This document shows, in pieces, positions 19,906 through 31,694 of a DNA stretch of 64,000 nt. Every line of letters starts with the position of its first letter. The first letter of the stretch is position 1. Both the position numbers and the translations under genes were made by a program. The stretch lies in assembly GCF_900497805.2 (NCBI RefSeq), contig NW_020940358.1:26808614-26872613 (forward strand). The letters are read 5' to 3'. Origin of the DNA: Vombatus ursinus (Eukaryota; Chordata; Mammalia; Diprotodontia; Vombatidae). The notes beneath the pieces were generated by a model, which was given only the letters and a program-made list of their open reading frames with translations, made no database searches and was not told the origin of the DNA.

Positions 19906-20099
19906 AGAGGGTTGCTGGTACCTCAGGCTTGGTAGAATGACTCATGCCATAATCCCAAGTTCTTGAAATCTCAATACCATCAACAGCAACTATTATAAAG
20001 ATTCATTATAAAATAAAGTGCCCATCATAAAAGAGAGAGGTCACAAAGCAGCTCAGCATAAGCACTAAATGAGCCATCAGCAGACCATCAAATGCCCTC

Positions 20100-20245
20100 T
20101 GGGGCTTTAAGCAATTAACTTTTATGCTACCTCAGTTTCTCCATCTGAAAAAGTGGAGCTACTACTAATAAAGAATTCTTGTTATAGAAAGATGAATTTG
20201 AGAAGTGCTCTGAAGATGCAAAGCATCATAGGGAATAAATATATA
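20100..20245 (+). mobile_element. MIR SINE fragment
   Basis: 'gctacctcagtttctccatc' CORE, then 'gagaagtgctctgaagatgc' tail side. Confidence 0.55.
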
Positions 20246-20304
20246 AGTACAGCAATTATAATACAATTATCCCTCAATATAAAAAGAATCATGGAAAGTG
20301 TTAC

Positions 20305-20490
20305 AGGAGGCAGTGCGGTACCACTCTGTAACCAGAGGACCTGGGTTCAAATCCTACCCCTGACACTTACTACCTGTGTAACATTGTGCACGTTACCTTG
20401 AGCCACAGCTTCCTGTGTAAGAACAAGAGGGCTGGATTAGATGGTCTCTGAGATCCCTTCTTACCATAGAATCATAATCCTCTGATCCTA
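20305..20490 (+). mobile_element. MIR3-type SINE
   Basis: 'ggcagtgcggtaccactctg', 'cctgggttcaaatcctaccc', CORE decayed, strong L3-like tail 'gctggattagatggtctctg', 'aatcataatcctctgatcct'. Confidence 0.85.
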
Positions 20491-20514
20491 GGAACCCTGG
20501 AGATGGTTGGAAGA

Positions 20515-20712
20515 AGAAAAGTATGCTAAAAAGTACACTGGATAGAGTCAGAAGATTCGGGTTTGAGTTTTGGGCTCTTCTAGAAACTTGACTGTGGCTA
20601 TGAACAGGTTGTTTCACTTCTCTGGTTCCTCAGTTTCCCCATCTGTAAAATAAGAGGGTTAGACTAGGTGATCTTTAAGACATTCCATATTCTAAGGTCT
20701 GTCCAGCTCCAT
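20515..20712 (+). mobile_element. MIR3-type SINE
   Basis: A second plus-strand copy directly after the first: 'agaagattcgggtttgagtt', 'cctcagtttccccatctgta', 'gttagactaggtgatcttta'. Confidence 0.8.
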
Positions 20713-21738
20713 CATTCTGCTTTGGTGATTCTGAGAAGGAGCTTCAGATTCTGCCCTTCATCTCCACAGATATTGAGCTTTATTCTGCTAATTTTTATTA
20801 CTAGCTTGTGATCCCTAGCCTTGTGAAGGGAACATGACCTCTGGCAGCATCACACAAATTCCCTGAATAATTATGGCTAAAACCCACCTACTCCAGGCTT
20901 TATGGCATCAATTCAGCCCTGTCCTCCCACTTCCTTGGGGTTGATCTCCACATGGCTGTGCCAAGAAGACTGGGGTAGAAGATGCATTTATTCAATCCCA
21001 GAGCCCACTTGGCATTCACGAGCTCAGAGGCTCCAGCTTAACCTCAGGGGCTTTCAGTGTCCGAGTCTGCTTACTCTTGGCAAATAAAACCAGACTTCCC
21101 GGGCTTGAGAGAAAGCACTTAAAAAAAAACCCACCACCAAAATACTAAACTAAGAAAAAAAATTAATGAAGCTAAAAGCTCTGGGACATCAAACCGCTCT
21201 TTACAAAACAGCATGTTGATGAAATACATGTAAATGAATCAAAAACACGTGGATTAAATTTCCCTTAAAATATACATGATTTGAAAAAAAAATTTGGGGG
21301 GGGGGGGAAGAAATACCAGAGGCCTAATACATTCTCAGTTGCTCATTTGCCTTTTATTTTAGTTTTAGTTTTTGTTTAGTCAGTCCCTAAACACTTGGGG
21401 AAAAAAAAGAGTTTGAGATATAAGAAGGTTTGAACATAGCTGAGTCTGCCCAATCTCTTATCCCTCCTGCCCTTCTTCTAAACCCCCTAACCTACTATGG
21501 CCTTCCCAGAGTGCTCACTCACCAAGTCACAATCCTCACACACCCTCCACACTAATGCTCCTGTGATTTCATGGAGAGCCTGACCAGGATGAAATACTGC
21601 TTTTTGCTCTAACAATTCACCACTGTCTTGGAGAAAAATGTTCCCAAGATCCATTATCATCTAAAACTTGTGTTACCCCAGGGATCAGAATACTATCTGA
21701 ACCTCATTAATGACCCAAGTATTAATCAAACACACAAA
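20713..21738. other. unique sequence
   Basis: About 1 kb without a recognised repeat. Contains a run of 12 G at 21,296-21,307 and several A runs. Confidence 0.45.
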
Positions 21739-21739
21739 A

Positions 21740-21955
21740 GCTTGATCCTATCTTAAGTGCTTTCTTTCTGAGACTCTCTTCAGTTTATTCTGAATATATC
21801 TTGTTTATACATAGTTCCATATTGTCTTTCCTATTAGGCTGTAAGCTTGAAAGCAGGTACTGTTTATCGTCTTTTTTTTGTTTCTCCGGCACTTGGCACA
21901 GTACCTGGAAACTACTAGGTGATTAATAAATGCTTGTTGACTTGAGTTGACTAGA
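21740..21955 (+). mobile_element. L2 3' end
   Basis: 'tcctattaggctgtaagctt', 'gcaggtactgtttatcgtct', 'cggcacttggcacagtacct', 'ttaataaatgcttgttgact': the complete L2 terminus. Confidence 0.88.
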
Positions 21956-21984
21956 CAAACTGGTCCAGCCAAAAGGAATTCTGA

Positions 21985-22220
21985 AGATGGGAGCTAGGTG
22001 GCACAGTGGATTAAAATCCTGCCTCAGACATATTACTAGCTGTGTAACCTTGGGCAAGTCACTTAACCTACCTTAGCCTCAGTTTCTTCACCTGTAAATA
22101 GTGGATGACAATAGTACCCTACTTCAGAGGGTTGTTTTGTGGATCAAATATAACATTAATATATGTGAAGTACTCTATAAATCTTAAAGAACAATAAAAA
22201 TGTTAGCTATTCTTATTTTC
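21985..22220 (+). mobile_element. MIR-type SINE with internal deletion in the head
   Basis: 'gggagctaggtggcacagtg' joins directly to 'aaaatcctgcctcagacata', so about 35 bp of the head is missing. CORE and tail ('gagggttgttttgtggatca', 'aaaaatgttagctattctta') are intact. Confidence 0.85.
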
Positions 22221-23077
22221 TAATCTAGTTCTTCATTTGTCAAGAGAAAGAAACCGAAGCCTGGGGAGAAGGGCAGGGAGGGGAAGAGACATTATCCAAA
22301 GTTAAAAAATCAAGACAATGAAGAGCCAAGACTAAAGAAAGAAATCTACCCTCATCTAGCTAGCCACATCAGCTGGAATACCAAAGACCAAAATCATGAC
22401 AGAAATCCCCCAGTTGGCTTCTGTCATCTACAATCCACTAAATGAAAAGCCTTGGGGAGCTCACAGATTTTTATAATTTATTTAATAGATGTTTTACACT
22501 TAGAGGAGAAAAATTTTTGAAAGCAGAACACACAGGTGGTGAGACAGATGGCCTGTCAGGAGACTGAGGAATTGGGAGGCAAAACCTTTCACCTCAAGGT
22601 CACTGGTTCAAATTCAAACAGGGTCAAGAGTGGCCAAGAGGCATCATTACCCTCTGACAGCTGTTGGGCCTCTCCTGTAAAAGGTCTAGAATGGGCCTCA
22701 GGCCCGGTCAGGAGTGGACAGCTGCCAGAACACTAATTACTATTAACTATAACCCTACTTGGAGAGTGGACAGCCAAATACTGCACTTACCCAATCATTT
22801 CTCCTCCTCTGCTCCAGTCAGACAGATCTCTTCACTGTCCCATACATGCCATGTTCATTACCACTTCTGTTTCTTTGTAGAGTTTTATTCAGGCTAATGT
22901 TATCTCCTTGAGAGAGGGGTGGGAAATTTGACAGGCATATCACGCTTCTGCTGACCCTCTGGTTACCAGCACAATGTTGAGGACCCCAGGGAAGTGGGCA
23001 GCAGTCAGACCCTATCATATGGTACAGAAGGCACTCAAATAAGGACTTATTTAATTGAATTATGGTGAAGTAAGGTC
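22221..23077. other. unique sequence with a B-box-like segment
   Basis: Around 22,540-22,620 'gacagatggcctgtcaggag' and 'ggtcactggttcaaattcaa' resemble a tRNA-derived promoter, but there is no CORE and no known tail. I cannot assign it. Confidence 0.35.
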
Positions 23078-23262
23078 TCAAGGTAGTGTGACGAAACTGA
23101 CAGAATTACGGACTTGAATTTAGGAATCCCTGGGTTTAAATCCTTTGACACTGGCTGTATGATCAGGCGATTCTCTAAAATGATGAGGTGTAGACAGTTA
23201 TGTTTCCTGTCTGGTGGAGGGATTTCCTACTCTGAGGAAATCACAAGATCTCAACCTCTTTA
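23078..23262 (+). mobile_element. SINE-X copy, diverged
   Basis: 'cctgggtttaaatcctttga', 'gcgattctctaaaatgatga', then 'tgtctggtggagggatttcc' corresponding to the SINE-X tail. Confidence 0.55.
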
Positions 23263-23264
23263 CA

Positions 23265-23458
23265 TACTAGGGTCAGATGAAGTGCTTTTGAGTTTTAGTT
23301 CTTCTGTCCACAGGCTGTGGGACCATGGGCCCATCATAACCTCTCAAAGACTCAGTTTTCTTGTGTCTCTAAAAAATGGGAAGGGTAATATCTGCAACAT
23401 TTGCCTCATAAGATCATTATCCTCAAGGGAAACTACTACTTTGCGATAGTATAAAGCA
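23265..23458 (+). mobile_element. MIR SINE
   Basis: 'gctgtgggaccatgggccca', 'ctcaaagactcagttttctt', 'aaaatgggaagggtaatatc', 'tttgcctcataagatcatta'. Confidence 0.7.
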
Positions 23459-23609
23459 GGACAGAAATGTCACCGCCTTCTACTTTGTCTTTTCTTGGCC
23501 TGGACCTGAAATTTCATCTGTGTAGTGGGCTACCAATTGAGAACTGGGAAGAACTTAACTGGCCTACCAGTTAAGAAACTACCTGTATCAATGTAGAATA
23601 GCAACTCTT

Positions 23610-23765
23610 CTACAACTTCTACAACTCTCTTATGGAGTTCCCTAGGGCAATTAGAGGGTAAATGACTTCCCCAGGGTCACATGGTCAGGCTGTAATCAGG
23701 GGCGAGACTTGAAGCTATAATGTTCAGACTCAGAGGCCTGGCCCTGTATCCATTGTGTCTTACAC
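23610..23765 (-). mobile_element. SINE-X copy
   Basis: 'tatggagttccctagggcaa', 'acttccccagggtcacatgg', 'actcagaggcctggccctgt', 'tatccattgtgtcttacac'. Confidence 0.6.
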
Positions 23766-23794
23766 TGTTTTCTCTATTATCTAAGTCATACTAG

Positions 23795-23866
23795 TACTTT
23801 AATTAATAATAATATTACTTTAATAATGATTAGTCATAATCATTACTATAGTAATAATAATAATGT
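23795..23866. repeat. AT-rich (TAA)n tract
   Basis: Imperfect AATAAT and ATTACT units. Confidence 0.85.
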
Positions 23867-24115
23867 GAAATAGCATGACATAATGAATAAGAGGGCCCAG
23901 GACTCCAGTATGAAAATCTGGATTCAAGTGTCGCCTCTGAGACACTTTAGTGGTGTGACCATGGGTAAAAGATATACTTAGTTAACTACTCAGTGTTCCA
24001 GGTGACTCTCTAAGACAATAAGTTATAGATGATTTGCCCATCTATGTTGGTGGAAGGAATTTCCACACGTGGAGTTCCCTATATATGACAAAACCATTGG
24101 CCTGGATCCAGCCCT
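23867..24115 (+). mobile_element. SINE-X copy
   Basis: 'gcatgacataatgaataaga' head, 'gtggtgtgaccatgggtaaa' CORE, then 'tctctaagacaataagttat', 'tctatgttggtggaaggaat', 'cgtggagttccctatatatg': the full diagnostic tail. Confidence 0.75.
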
Positions 24116-24884
24116 CACCAAAAAGCCAAAATAATAATAATAATAAAAAGTTGATGGCAGCTCTTTTAGGTACATTGCCTATATCCTGCTCTTTCTGCCT
24201 TTTTTTAAGCGCAGGAAAATAGAAAGCTTTGGAACTGGAAAGATCTATATGAATATCAGCTATTATTAGTAACTTTAGGATTATCAATCTGGCACTATTT
24301 CCCATGGAAAGCTTTTGCTATTAACAAGAATATATAAATTGAGCCAAGCAGAGTAAGCACTCTTGTCCATGTGGGAATTAGTTCAATTGTCTTTCTCAGC
24401 CTTTCCAAATCAGATGAAATCTGACATTTGCATCACTACCAACCTATTTCCAGTACTTTGTTGGTCCTTCACTTGGTGCTGAGACATCTCAAAGGAACAT
24501 GGGTCCCACGTGCCTGACCATCAAAAAGGGGGTTAATAATATATGCAGATAAATCAGGCCTTGTCTCCTCTGCTACTACTAACTGATAGATCTTTGTTTT
24601 TCCCCACCTTGTGACACTACAGCTCTATTGATAACAATTTTTTCTGCATGAATGCAGGAAATCATCATTATACCATCACCTTCATTTATCAATAGCTCCC
24701 ACTTCCCAAGTAAAGCAAAAAAGGATCTAGTCTAACACTGAAGGGACTAAACTTCATGGCTACACCTAGCAATCCAAAATCTCTCCCTCCTTGTCCTCTC
24801 ATTAATGTTTTAAGCAATCCCAAGTATCCGCATGAAATATCTGCAACTATGCCACCACCACCACTTCCAATTTGTATGGTAAGA
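24116..24884. other. unique sequence
   Basis: A short (AAT)n at about 24,128-24,148, otherwise nothing recognised. Confidence 0.4.
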
Positions 24885-25085
24885 TTTACAGCTCACAAAT
24901 AGCTTTTACAGACAATTGTCTCATAATCCTCAAAAATATTCAATGAGGTGGGCGGAGCAAGTGTGAGGATTCCCATTTTACAAGTGAGGAAGCTGAAACT
25001 CAGAGATAGTGATTTAGTTAAATAGATAAAATAAGACTTGGACCCAAGTCTTCTAAGTTCCACAGTGTTCTTTCCATGAGTCAGC
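24885..25085 (-). mobile_element. MIR SINE
   Basis: 'tctcataatcctcaaaaata', 'cattttacaagtgaggaagc', 'agacttggacccaagtcttc', 'cacagtgttctttccatga'. Confidence 0.75.
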
Positions 25086-26299
25086 CAAATAAGCCTTTCC
25101 TGAGCACCTCCTTTCTGCAGCTCCTAAAGGGATCAGTCAGAGCTAGAACCCATGACTCTCTCCATACTACTGGACACGAAATTTCTAAATGTATCTCCCA
25201 GAAAAACAACCAAAACTTTTAAGTCTCTCAACCTTGGCTGATTTGATTCTTGGACCTTCAAACTAAACTTCTGTCCCTTGCTTCCTTCTCATTCCTAATA
25301 ACACTAGGGAAGGCTGAGGTAGTCCCACAGACTTTCTTGCCATGAGTATTTTCTGCCAAGAACATGCAAAAATCTTTCCTACTTTAAAGAGAAGTTGTTT
25401 GCTGATGCAGCAGGTGAACCTCTCTGGGATACAAAAATGTTTGGGCTGAAGCATTTTTGACTGCACCTGATGGATAAAAGTGAAACTCTGAGGTAGTGAA
25501 TTTCTTGAACCTAATGCAAAGTTAAAAATAACTCATACCTATACACCTCACTCCTGTGAGGGATGTATGGCTTTCAAGCTTTGCTAGTCAGAAAATTTTA
25601 TCCCTTCCTATTCCAGGTCTAAGGTAGAAAAACTCAATTTACATAAAATGGAAGTTTTTATAAAGTAACTATAAATCATTTATTTTTTGCAAATATACAA
25701 AACTTAAATGCCAAACATTAATTGCCCCCCCAACCATCCTCAGTGCCTTGGGTGGGGGGTTCCTGAAACTTGATCCATAGATGTCTATTCTTTTTATATA
25801 CACAAAGGGATTTATTAGTTTGCAATCAGGCTGCCCAGGAGAAACGTTGTCTTTTTATTCACTGGGGATGACTATAATAAATTAAAACAGGTCCCCATTA
25901 GCCCTTAGTACTTAGTGAGCCACTTAAAATCACTTTGGATCCTGGCCTCCTCTGACCTTTTCACCTCCTCTCAGACATTACTACTTCCGGAACTGAAGCC
26001 GTGCTCAGGCTTGAGAGCTTGGCTTTTGTGAATGGAGCCACAAATCATTCCACCCCTGGACTCTGGGTACATGGGATGAAGGGAAACCCGAAGTCACAGC
26101 TTGAAGAGCTAGCTGGCAAAGCTGTTGAGCTTACAGACCACGAGCCGACAGCCATGTGGTCAGAATGACCCCCATTTGCCCTCAAAGCCATGAGGAAGAA
26201 AGAAAAATGCGTTTTCACATACTCTTGCTGAAATTTGGTAGATTCCTCATGCACACACAGCTACACTGAGGGTATTAGGATAAAAATAATATTCACTCC
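25086..26299. other. unique sequence, 1.2 kb
   Basis: No SINE or LINE seen. Minus-strand frames at 25,263-25,466 and 26,045-26,254 are unrecognised and lack convincing splice sites. Confidence 0.5.
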
Positions 26300-26465
26300 A
26301 TGTTTCCACAGTTTATGAAGCCCTTTTATTCCAACACCTAGAGGTTCATTTTAAAGTATTGTCATCCCCATTTAACAGATGAGGGAAATGAAGTCACTTG
26401 TTCACAATGCTTTAAATGACAGTGTTGATTCAAACTCCAGGTCCCTGTCCTGCACTGCCTACCTC
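26300..26465 (-). mobile_element. MIR SINE
   Basis: 'cagtttatgaagccctttta', 'catccccatttaacagatga', 'gattcaaactccaggtccct'. Confidence 0.7.
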
Positions 26466-26735
26466 CTTCCATGATGGCAGTACAGATGCTGAATAGGGAA
26501 GTTTATGTTCTATGCCTATTCACACTGAGACACCACTACCCTGCAGCTGTCCAAGGGCCTCTTTCTATGGCCATTGCCCCAGGTGGGGCTCTGGCCTCTC
26601 AGAGTTATGTACCATACTTGAAAATCACTTCTCCCTCCTCTCCCTAGCAACCCCATCAGAAGTCCTATTACCTTAGTACCTTGACCTCTGCTAGCTAGTT
26701 AGGAAGAAACTAGTTTTAAAAACTAGTTCTCAATA

Positions 26736-26866
26736 GAGAGGAAGCATGGTAGAGAGAATACCAGTATTAGAATCAGAAGAATGGAGTTTGAAATCCATTG
26801 TATAAACTTAAGTCTTTCACTGTCTCTGAGCTTCAGCTTTCTCATCTCTGAAATATTGATAATTCT
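26736..26866 (+). mobile_element. MIR SINE fragment
   Basis: 'gaggaagcatggtagagaga', 'attagaatcagaagaatgga', 'ctgtctctgagcttcagctt'. The tail is replaced by a CT-rich run. Confidence 0.7.
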
Positions 26867-26929
26867 CTGCCTCTGTCTCTCTTTCTCTCCCCTGCCCCCT
26901 CCCTATCTATCTAACTCAAAGTCTGCTGT

Positions 26930-27000
26930 AAGAGTCATAGAATGTTGGTGCTGGAAGGGGCTTCAGAGATCTTTTAGTCCAACTGTCTCATTTAAATAGA
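26930..27000 (-). mobile_element. MIR3 tail fragment
   Basis: 'gaatgttggtgctggaaggg' and 'tttagtccaactgtctcatt': L3-like tail only. Confidence 0.7.
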
Positions 27001-27235
27001 TCCATCCTCCCTCCCCCCAGCAAGTTATACCTTGTAAAGAAGAATAAAAAAAAAGAAAAAGAAAAAAAAAGTAGTTCAGTAAAACTAACTGAGATATGAA
27101 CTGAGTCTGACCATCTATGCCGTGGTCAACACTTATAGTCCCCGTACTTCCATAAGAAAGGGAGGTGCATTTTATCATATCTTCTCCAAGCCCAAGCTTG
27201 GTTTTCAAAATTACAAAGCCCCCAGTTCTTTCTTT

Positions 27236-27700
27236 TTTAAAAAATAAATTTTATTGACATCTTTTATTTTTGCATCACCTACATTTTCTAAAGTGTCCCC
27301 CCTTCCCCCAACCTCTTCCTAGAGAGACATCCCTTTTGACAAAGAATAAGAGAAGGGAAAAAATTCTGCAAAACTAGACAACATATAGAAACAAGTTGAC
27401 AAGTATATGCAATGTTCCATACTCCTAGTCCCCCATCCCTGCAAAGTGATCCATTCTGACATCTCTTCTTCGGGGTCAAACTTGGTTCTCATGATGTTCC
27501 AGGGTTTAGTTGTTTCATTGTCACTGTTCTTTCCATTTACATGGCTGCAGTCACTGTGTATATTGTTTTCTTCTGCTCACTTTACTTGACATCAGTTTCT
27601 AAGTTTTTCATGCTTCTCTGAATTTTTCACATTCACGGTTCTTATGGAATTGCAATATTATATTACATTCATGTACAAAAATTTGTTTAGCCACTTCCCA
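27236..27700 (-). mobile_element. L1 3'-end fragment
   Basis: On the minus strand it ends in an A-rich tail near 27,236. 'agacaacatatagaaacaag', 'ctctgaatttttcacattca' and 'aattgcaatattatattaca' are L1 3'-region blocks parallel to those at 7.2 and 52.4 kb. Confidence 0.7.
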
Positions 27701-27702
27701 AA

Positions 27703-27812
27703 AATACTTTAATTTTAAAGATAAGGAAACTGAGGCCTAATATGTGGAATAACTTGCTTATTATCACAAAGGTAATGAAGTGGCAGTATTCAAAGTCAAT
27801 ATACAAGATGCT
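27703..27812 (-). mobile_element. MIR SINE fragment
   Basis: 'taattttaaagataaggaaa', 'ctgaggcctaatatgtggaa', 'ttatcacaaaggtaatgaag'. Confidence 0.65.
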
Positions 27813-27957
27813 TTATAAACCGAAATATGCAGAAGTATACATACCAATAATGATGATGATGATGATGAACGATAATCAATGACTCTTACCAAGAGAATGA
27901 GTATTTTGAGAAGGTATTTTCTTTAGCTAAAAGAAAGACTCTCAAATGGTAGAATTT

Positions 27958-28120
27958 CTTTCTTTCTTTTTTCTTTTCTTTTTGCTGAGGCAATCAGGGT
28001 TAAGTGACTTGCCCAGGGTTACACAGCTACTAAGTATCAAGTGTCCGAGGTCATATTTGAACTCAAGTCTTCCTGACTACAAGGCCGGAGCTCTACCCAC
28101 TGTGCCACCTACCTGCCCCG
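27958..28120 (-). mobile_element. WSINE1-like SINE with TSD
   Basis: T/C-rich tail, 'gggttaagtgacttgcccag', 'gtccgaggtcatatttgaac', 'tgtgccacctacctgcccc'. Flanks tcaaatggtagaattt (27,942-27,957) and tcatatggtaaaattt (28,121-28,136) match at 14 of 16 bases, a slightly aged duplication. Confidence 0.92.
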
Positions 28121-28199
28121 TCATATGGTAAAATTTTAGGAAGTGTGACAGGCTAAAGGGGAAATGCTTTGTGTGGGAGAGGTATGATCAGCACTCCTC

Positions 28200-28402
28200 A
28201 AATTATGGCACAGTAAAAAAAAAGCGCTGGGTTTGGAGCGGGGGAACTGTGGTTCAAACCCTAGCTTTACATTTTATTAGCTTTGTGGCCTTCGGCAAGT
28301 CATTTACTATTTCTGGACCTTGGTTTATTCATCTATAACATTTAGGAGTTGGACTAGATGACTTCTAAGGTCTCTTCCATCTCTAAATCCATGTTTCTAT
28401 AT
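28200..28402 (+). mobile_element. MIR3-type SINE
   Basis: 'gctgggtttggagcggggga', 'gtggttcaaaccctagcttt', tail 'gttggactagatgacttcta', 'ctcttccatctctaaatcca'. Confidence 0.88.
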
Positions 28403-29049
28403 ATTATATCAAGTACCTGCAGCACCCTCCCCTTTTTTTAAGGATAGGTCTGGTGAATACCTCCAAGAATCCCACACACATCCCAAGTATGATATGGCTG
28501 GTGTTTAACAGAGGTTATATGCCAGCTAAATATGAGACCAGGATGGGCTGTCCTGGTTGGCAAGAAAAGAAAACCAGATGTAAAGGACATCTGACATGAT
28601 AGCTCGGGGAGGGAAAGTGCTCTATTAACAACTTAGGACAATATATGCAAAGATTTTATATCTATGACACATCAGTGAACAGATTATTTCCCCACTGTCC
28701 CAATTTCAACTGTGCTAAGCCTGAAGAGAATCCAGATTAACCAGAGCCCAACTATTCAGAATTTTTAGATAACTAGGATCTTTTTTGGAGCCTTTATTTT
28801 TAGAAGAAAGAGGTAAATTATGACTGAATAAGATGACTGGGTTGTTAGTAGATTTTTAAAAACACTCCAAACCAAACACTTATAGGGAATTTCCTGGGGT
28901 CAGTACACATTTATCACAACCTTCTCCATCTCGAGGCCCAGAGAGTGATGAGAATGAGCCTATATAGTCCTTCCGTATCTTTGACCATCAGAGATCATGT
29001 TATGTTTACAAACAATTGTAATTCTTTCATGGATCCATGATTATAAAGT
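28403..29049. other. unique sequence
   Basis: No repeat or gene recognised. Confidence 0.45.
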
Positions 29050-29258
29050 TATATCATAGATTAAGAGCTACAGTGAATTTTAGAGACCATCTGGCACCCA
29101 ATGCTCTCATTTTACAGAGGAAGACTTGAGTCCCCAAGGGGTTAAGTGACTTGTCCAGGGTCTGAAAGGTAGAATGTAGCTAATAGCAATGGCAGGATTC
29201 CAACACAGGTCCTCTAACTCCAAATCCAGATTTCTTTGCATTGTACCACACTGTATTC
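29050..29258 (-). mobile_element. MIR3-type SINE
   Basis: 'gaattttagagaccatctgg', 'ctctcattttacagaggaag', 'gttaagtgacttgtccaggg', 'ctccaaatccagatttcttt', 'gcattgtaccacactg': nearly full length. Confidence 0.85.
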
Positions 29259-29486
29259 TCGTAACTTCATAAATGAAGGATACTACATTCCACTGGGTGC
29301 TGGTCACAATTCCTGCAAAGTTTCTTGTCCTGTTCAATTCTTCCTATATGTGTTTTTCCTAAATCCTATAAAAATCTACTCCAAATGCTAGAGGCCTTCC
29401 TTCAGTTCTTTTAATATTTAATATTTCACTGGCAACCCATAAAGCAGATACAACTAATAAAAATACCCTATTTCTCTATGGATTTA

Positions 29487-29620
29487 AGGTTTCTATAGTG
29501 CTTTCTTCTTGAGAGCCTGGGAAGTAGGTAGTGTCTTATTATCTCCATGTTACAGATGATAGAACTGAGCAAGAGAGTAACAGAACCTGTTTCCTTCCTC
29601 CCAGTCCAGTGCTCCACTCA
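29487..29620 (-). mobile_element. MIR SINE fragment
   Basis: 'tttctatagtgctttcttct', 'tatctccatgttacagatga'. The head is eroded. Confidence 0.6.
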
Positions 29621-30379
29621 ACCGATCAGGCCATCAAGATGCTCCAGCAGCTTACTGTAGTACTGTTACTTTAATGGCATTGGCACTGAGAGCACATTTC
29701 AGGGTGCACTGCATCGTGGTACTCAGAACACTATGTTCATACTATTTGCGGTCAAATGAATTAATCTCTTCCATGTGCAAACACATTTCCATAACTCTCT
29801 TGAGATTCCTATTGGTGGTGAAAGCAAGTGCTCATCAGGGTTTTCAGCTGCAGGGTTTTCAGGAAGGTACCAGAGCCAAATCCACTGAGCAGAGAGAGCT
29901 CCAGCACAACTTGTGTAACCCAGAGACCATTTTCTCTGCGGCCAATGAGAGCCACTGACATCACAAAGAGAAAAAAAAATCCCCTTTCGATCCAGGAACC
30001 AAGCAATCTTTCGGTCCCCAGTGATGCTCACTTCACCCAAGCAAGCTAGAACTGCTGCTAAAAATTGCAAGCCTGATCATGTCTACTGGATTACATAGTC
30101 TGCAAATAAGGGCAAAAAGTTTATTGGCCTCACTTTAAAAAAGAACTAGTCCATTCTCTTCTGAGAAAGTATATTCACTGGTAACAGAAAAAAATGACAA
30201 CAGCATTCTAGTACCAGCTTCAACATTTTAGTACTAGCCCAGGGTGGGGGTAGAGAGTTGCTAATATACGACAAGTAGCTACTTGCAATGTTGGATTAGA
30301 AACCTTAAGCAGCTTGTGGGATTGTCATCACATTAACAATAACTCCCATCTTAGGGTTCAGTGTTGGAAGCTCAAACCA
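29621..30379. other. unique sequence, frames open on both strands
   Basis: A repeat-free block. Frames overlap on both strands at about 29,674-30,070, which argues for low stop density rather than a gene. cagggttttcag occurs twice, 15 bp apart (29,836 and 29,851). Confidence 0.5.
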
Positions 30380-30505
30380 GCATCTTACAGATGAAAAAAC
30401 TGAGGCCCAGAGAAATGACAAGATTTGCCCAAAGATATACAACAAATATTAAGCAACTGAGCTGGAATGAAACCCAAGTCGACTGACTCTAAATCCAAAG
30501 GAAAA
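30380..30505 (-). mobile_element. MIR SINE fragment
   Basis: 'gcatcttacagatgaaaaaa', 'caagatttgcccaaagatat', 'gactgactctaaatccaaag'. Confidence 0.65.
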
Positions 30506-30714
30506 GAAATGGGAAAGGAATTTAAGTCTTTCATGTAATTTTTATGTATTGGTTTATTTTTGGAAGAGACCTTATATGACCACTGAAGTTTCCCCTACAC
30601 TGCAAACTCTTAAGGTTGCAAAAGCCACATCAACACTTCCCATGTGAGTCAATCTCTCCCTCCAGATTCTCTTCTCATCCCCACTTTCTCCTGATTGCCC
30701 AAATGTCTTCTCAA

Positions 30715-30918
30715 ATGACAACAACTAGAATAATTTATAAATTCTACAGTTTAATAAAGCACTTCTGGGAGTTGGTATTATTTTCACTATTTTATGGATG
30801 AGAAAACTGAGGCTGGAAGAGGTCAGATCACTTGCTTGAAACAGGAACAACTGTTAGCAAGTTGTAAAATCAGGACTTGCACCCAGGTCTTGACTCTATG
30901 CTCCAATGACTCTTTCTA
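30715..30918 (-). mobile_element. MIR SINE
   Basis: 'tacagtttaataaagcactt', 'ttcactattttatggatgag', 'gacttgcacccaggtcttga'. Confidence 0.75.
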
Positions 30919-31694
30919 CATACAGTACCTGAATTTATTGGCTCTTGTAATAAACCTTCTCTCTACCCTTACCTCTTTAAGCAACTCATTATGGTTTTGT
31001 AATTTTTGGCACAACTCAGAATTTTTTTTTGTCTTAACATATCTCTGTCTTGTCAGGATCTTATCCTTTGAGTTACATGTCATTTCTTTGCTCATTTTGG
31101 TTCTCTGTCTTTCCCTGGGTATCCCCTCTCTACTCTACCAAAAACCAAACTTGATGACTTCCTCTTTTGAATCATTCTCCCCGTTTTCCCAGACACAAGA
31201 CTGCAGTGCTATGGAATTAGTGAAATTTCAAAAGTAAGACTTTTTTTTTCCTTCCAGCATTTGGGAAATTTTAATATGTTCCTCACTCCCCTCCCCCACC
31301 AATTCTTTGATTTGTGATGGCAAAGTATTTCAACCATGTATAAAGCCTAGCAACTCCCCAGGACTGCTCCAGACCAAGAGGAACAATGCCCTCATTTTCC
31401 CCTTTCTAACCAAGTTTACTCATTACCATAGTCTGCCCTTGCTAAAAGTAGCTGTTGGCAGGAGGCTGTGCATTGAGAATAAGTAGCCTTGGTGGTAACT
31501 CAGAGCCAAGACACAATGTGTCCTTTTCAGACAGGCGAGTTCTCTTCAGGAATCTAGGTTACTGAGTTACAGCAGCCATTATCAGTGTTACCATCATTCT
31601 AAAATCTATTCCACACATAACACAGCATCTATCTCGATCCCCATGAGACAGATGAAGAAAACAGGACCCAAAAAACTGAACTGCTTTATGCTTG
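30919..31694. other. mostly unique sequence
   Basis: 31,575-31,690 has a faint reverse-MIR look ('tcgatccccatgagacagat') but is too decayed to call. The 147-codon plus frame at 30,794-31,237 starts inside the MIR and is hydrophobic low-complexity, not recognised. Confidence 0.4.

Noticed and set aside
30794-31237. 147-codon plus-strand frame
   Set aside because: Begins within a minus-strand MIR and continues through Leu/Ser-rich low-complexity sequence; no domain.
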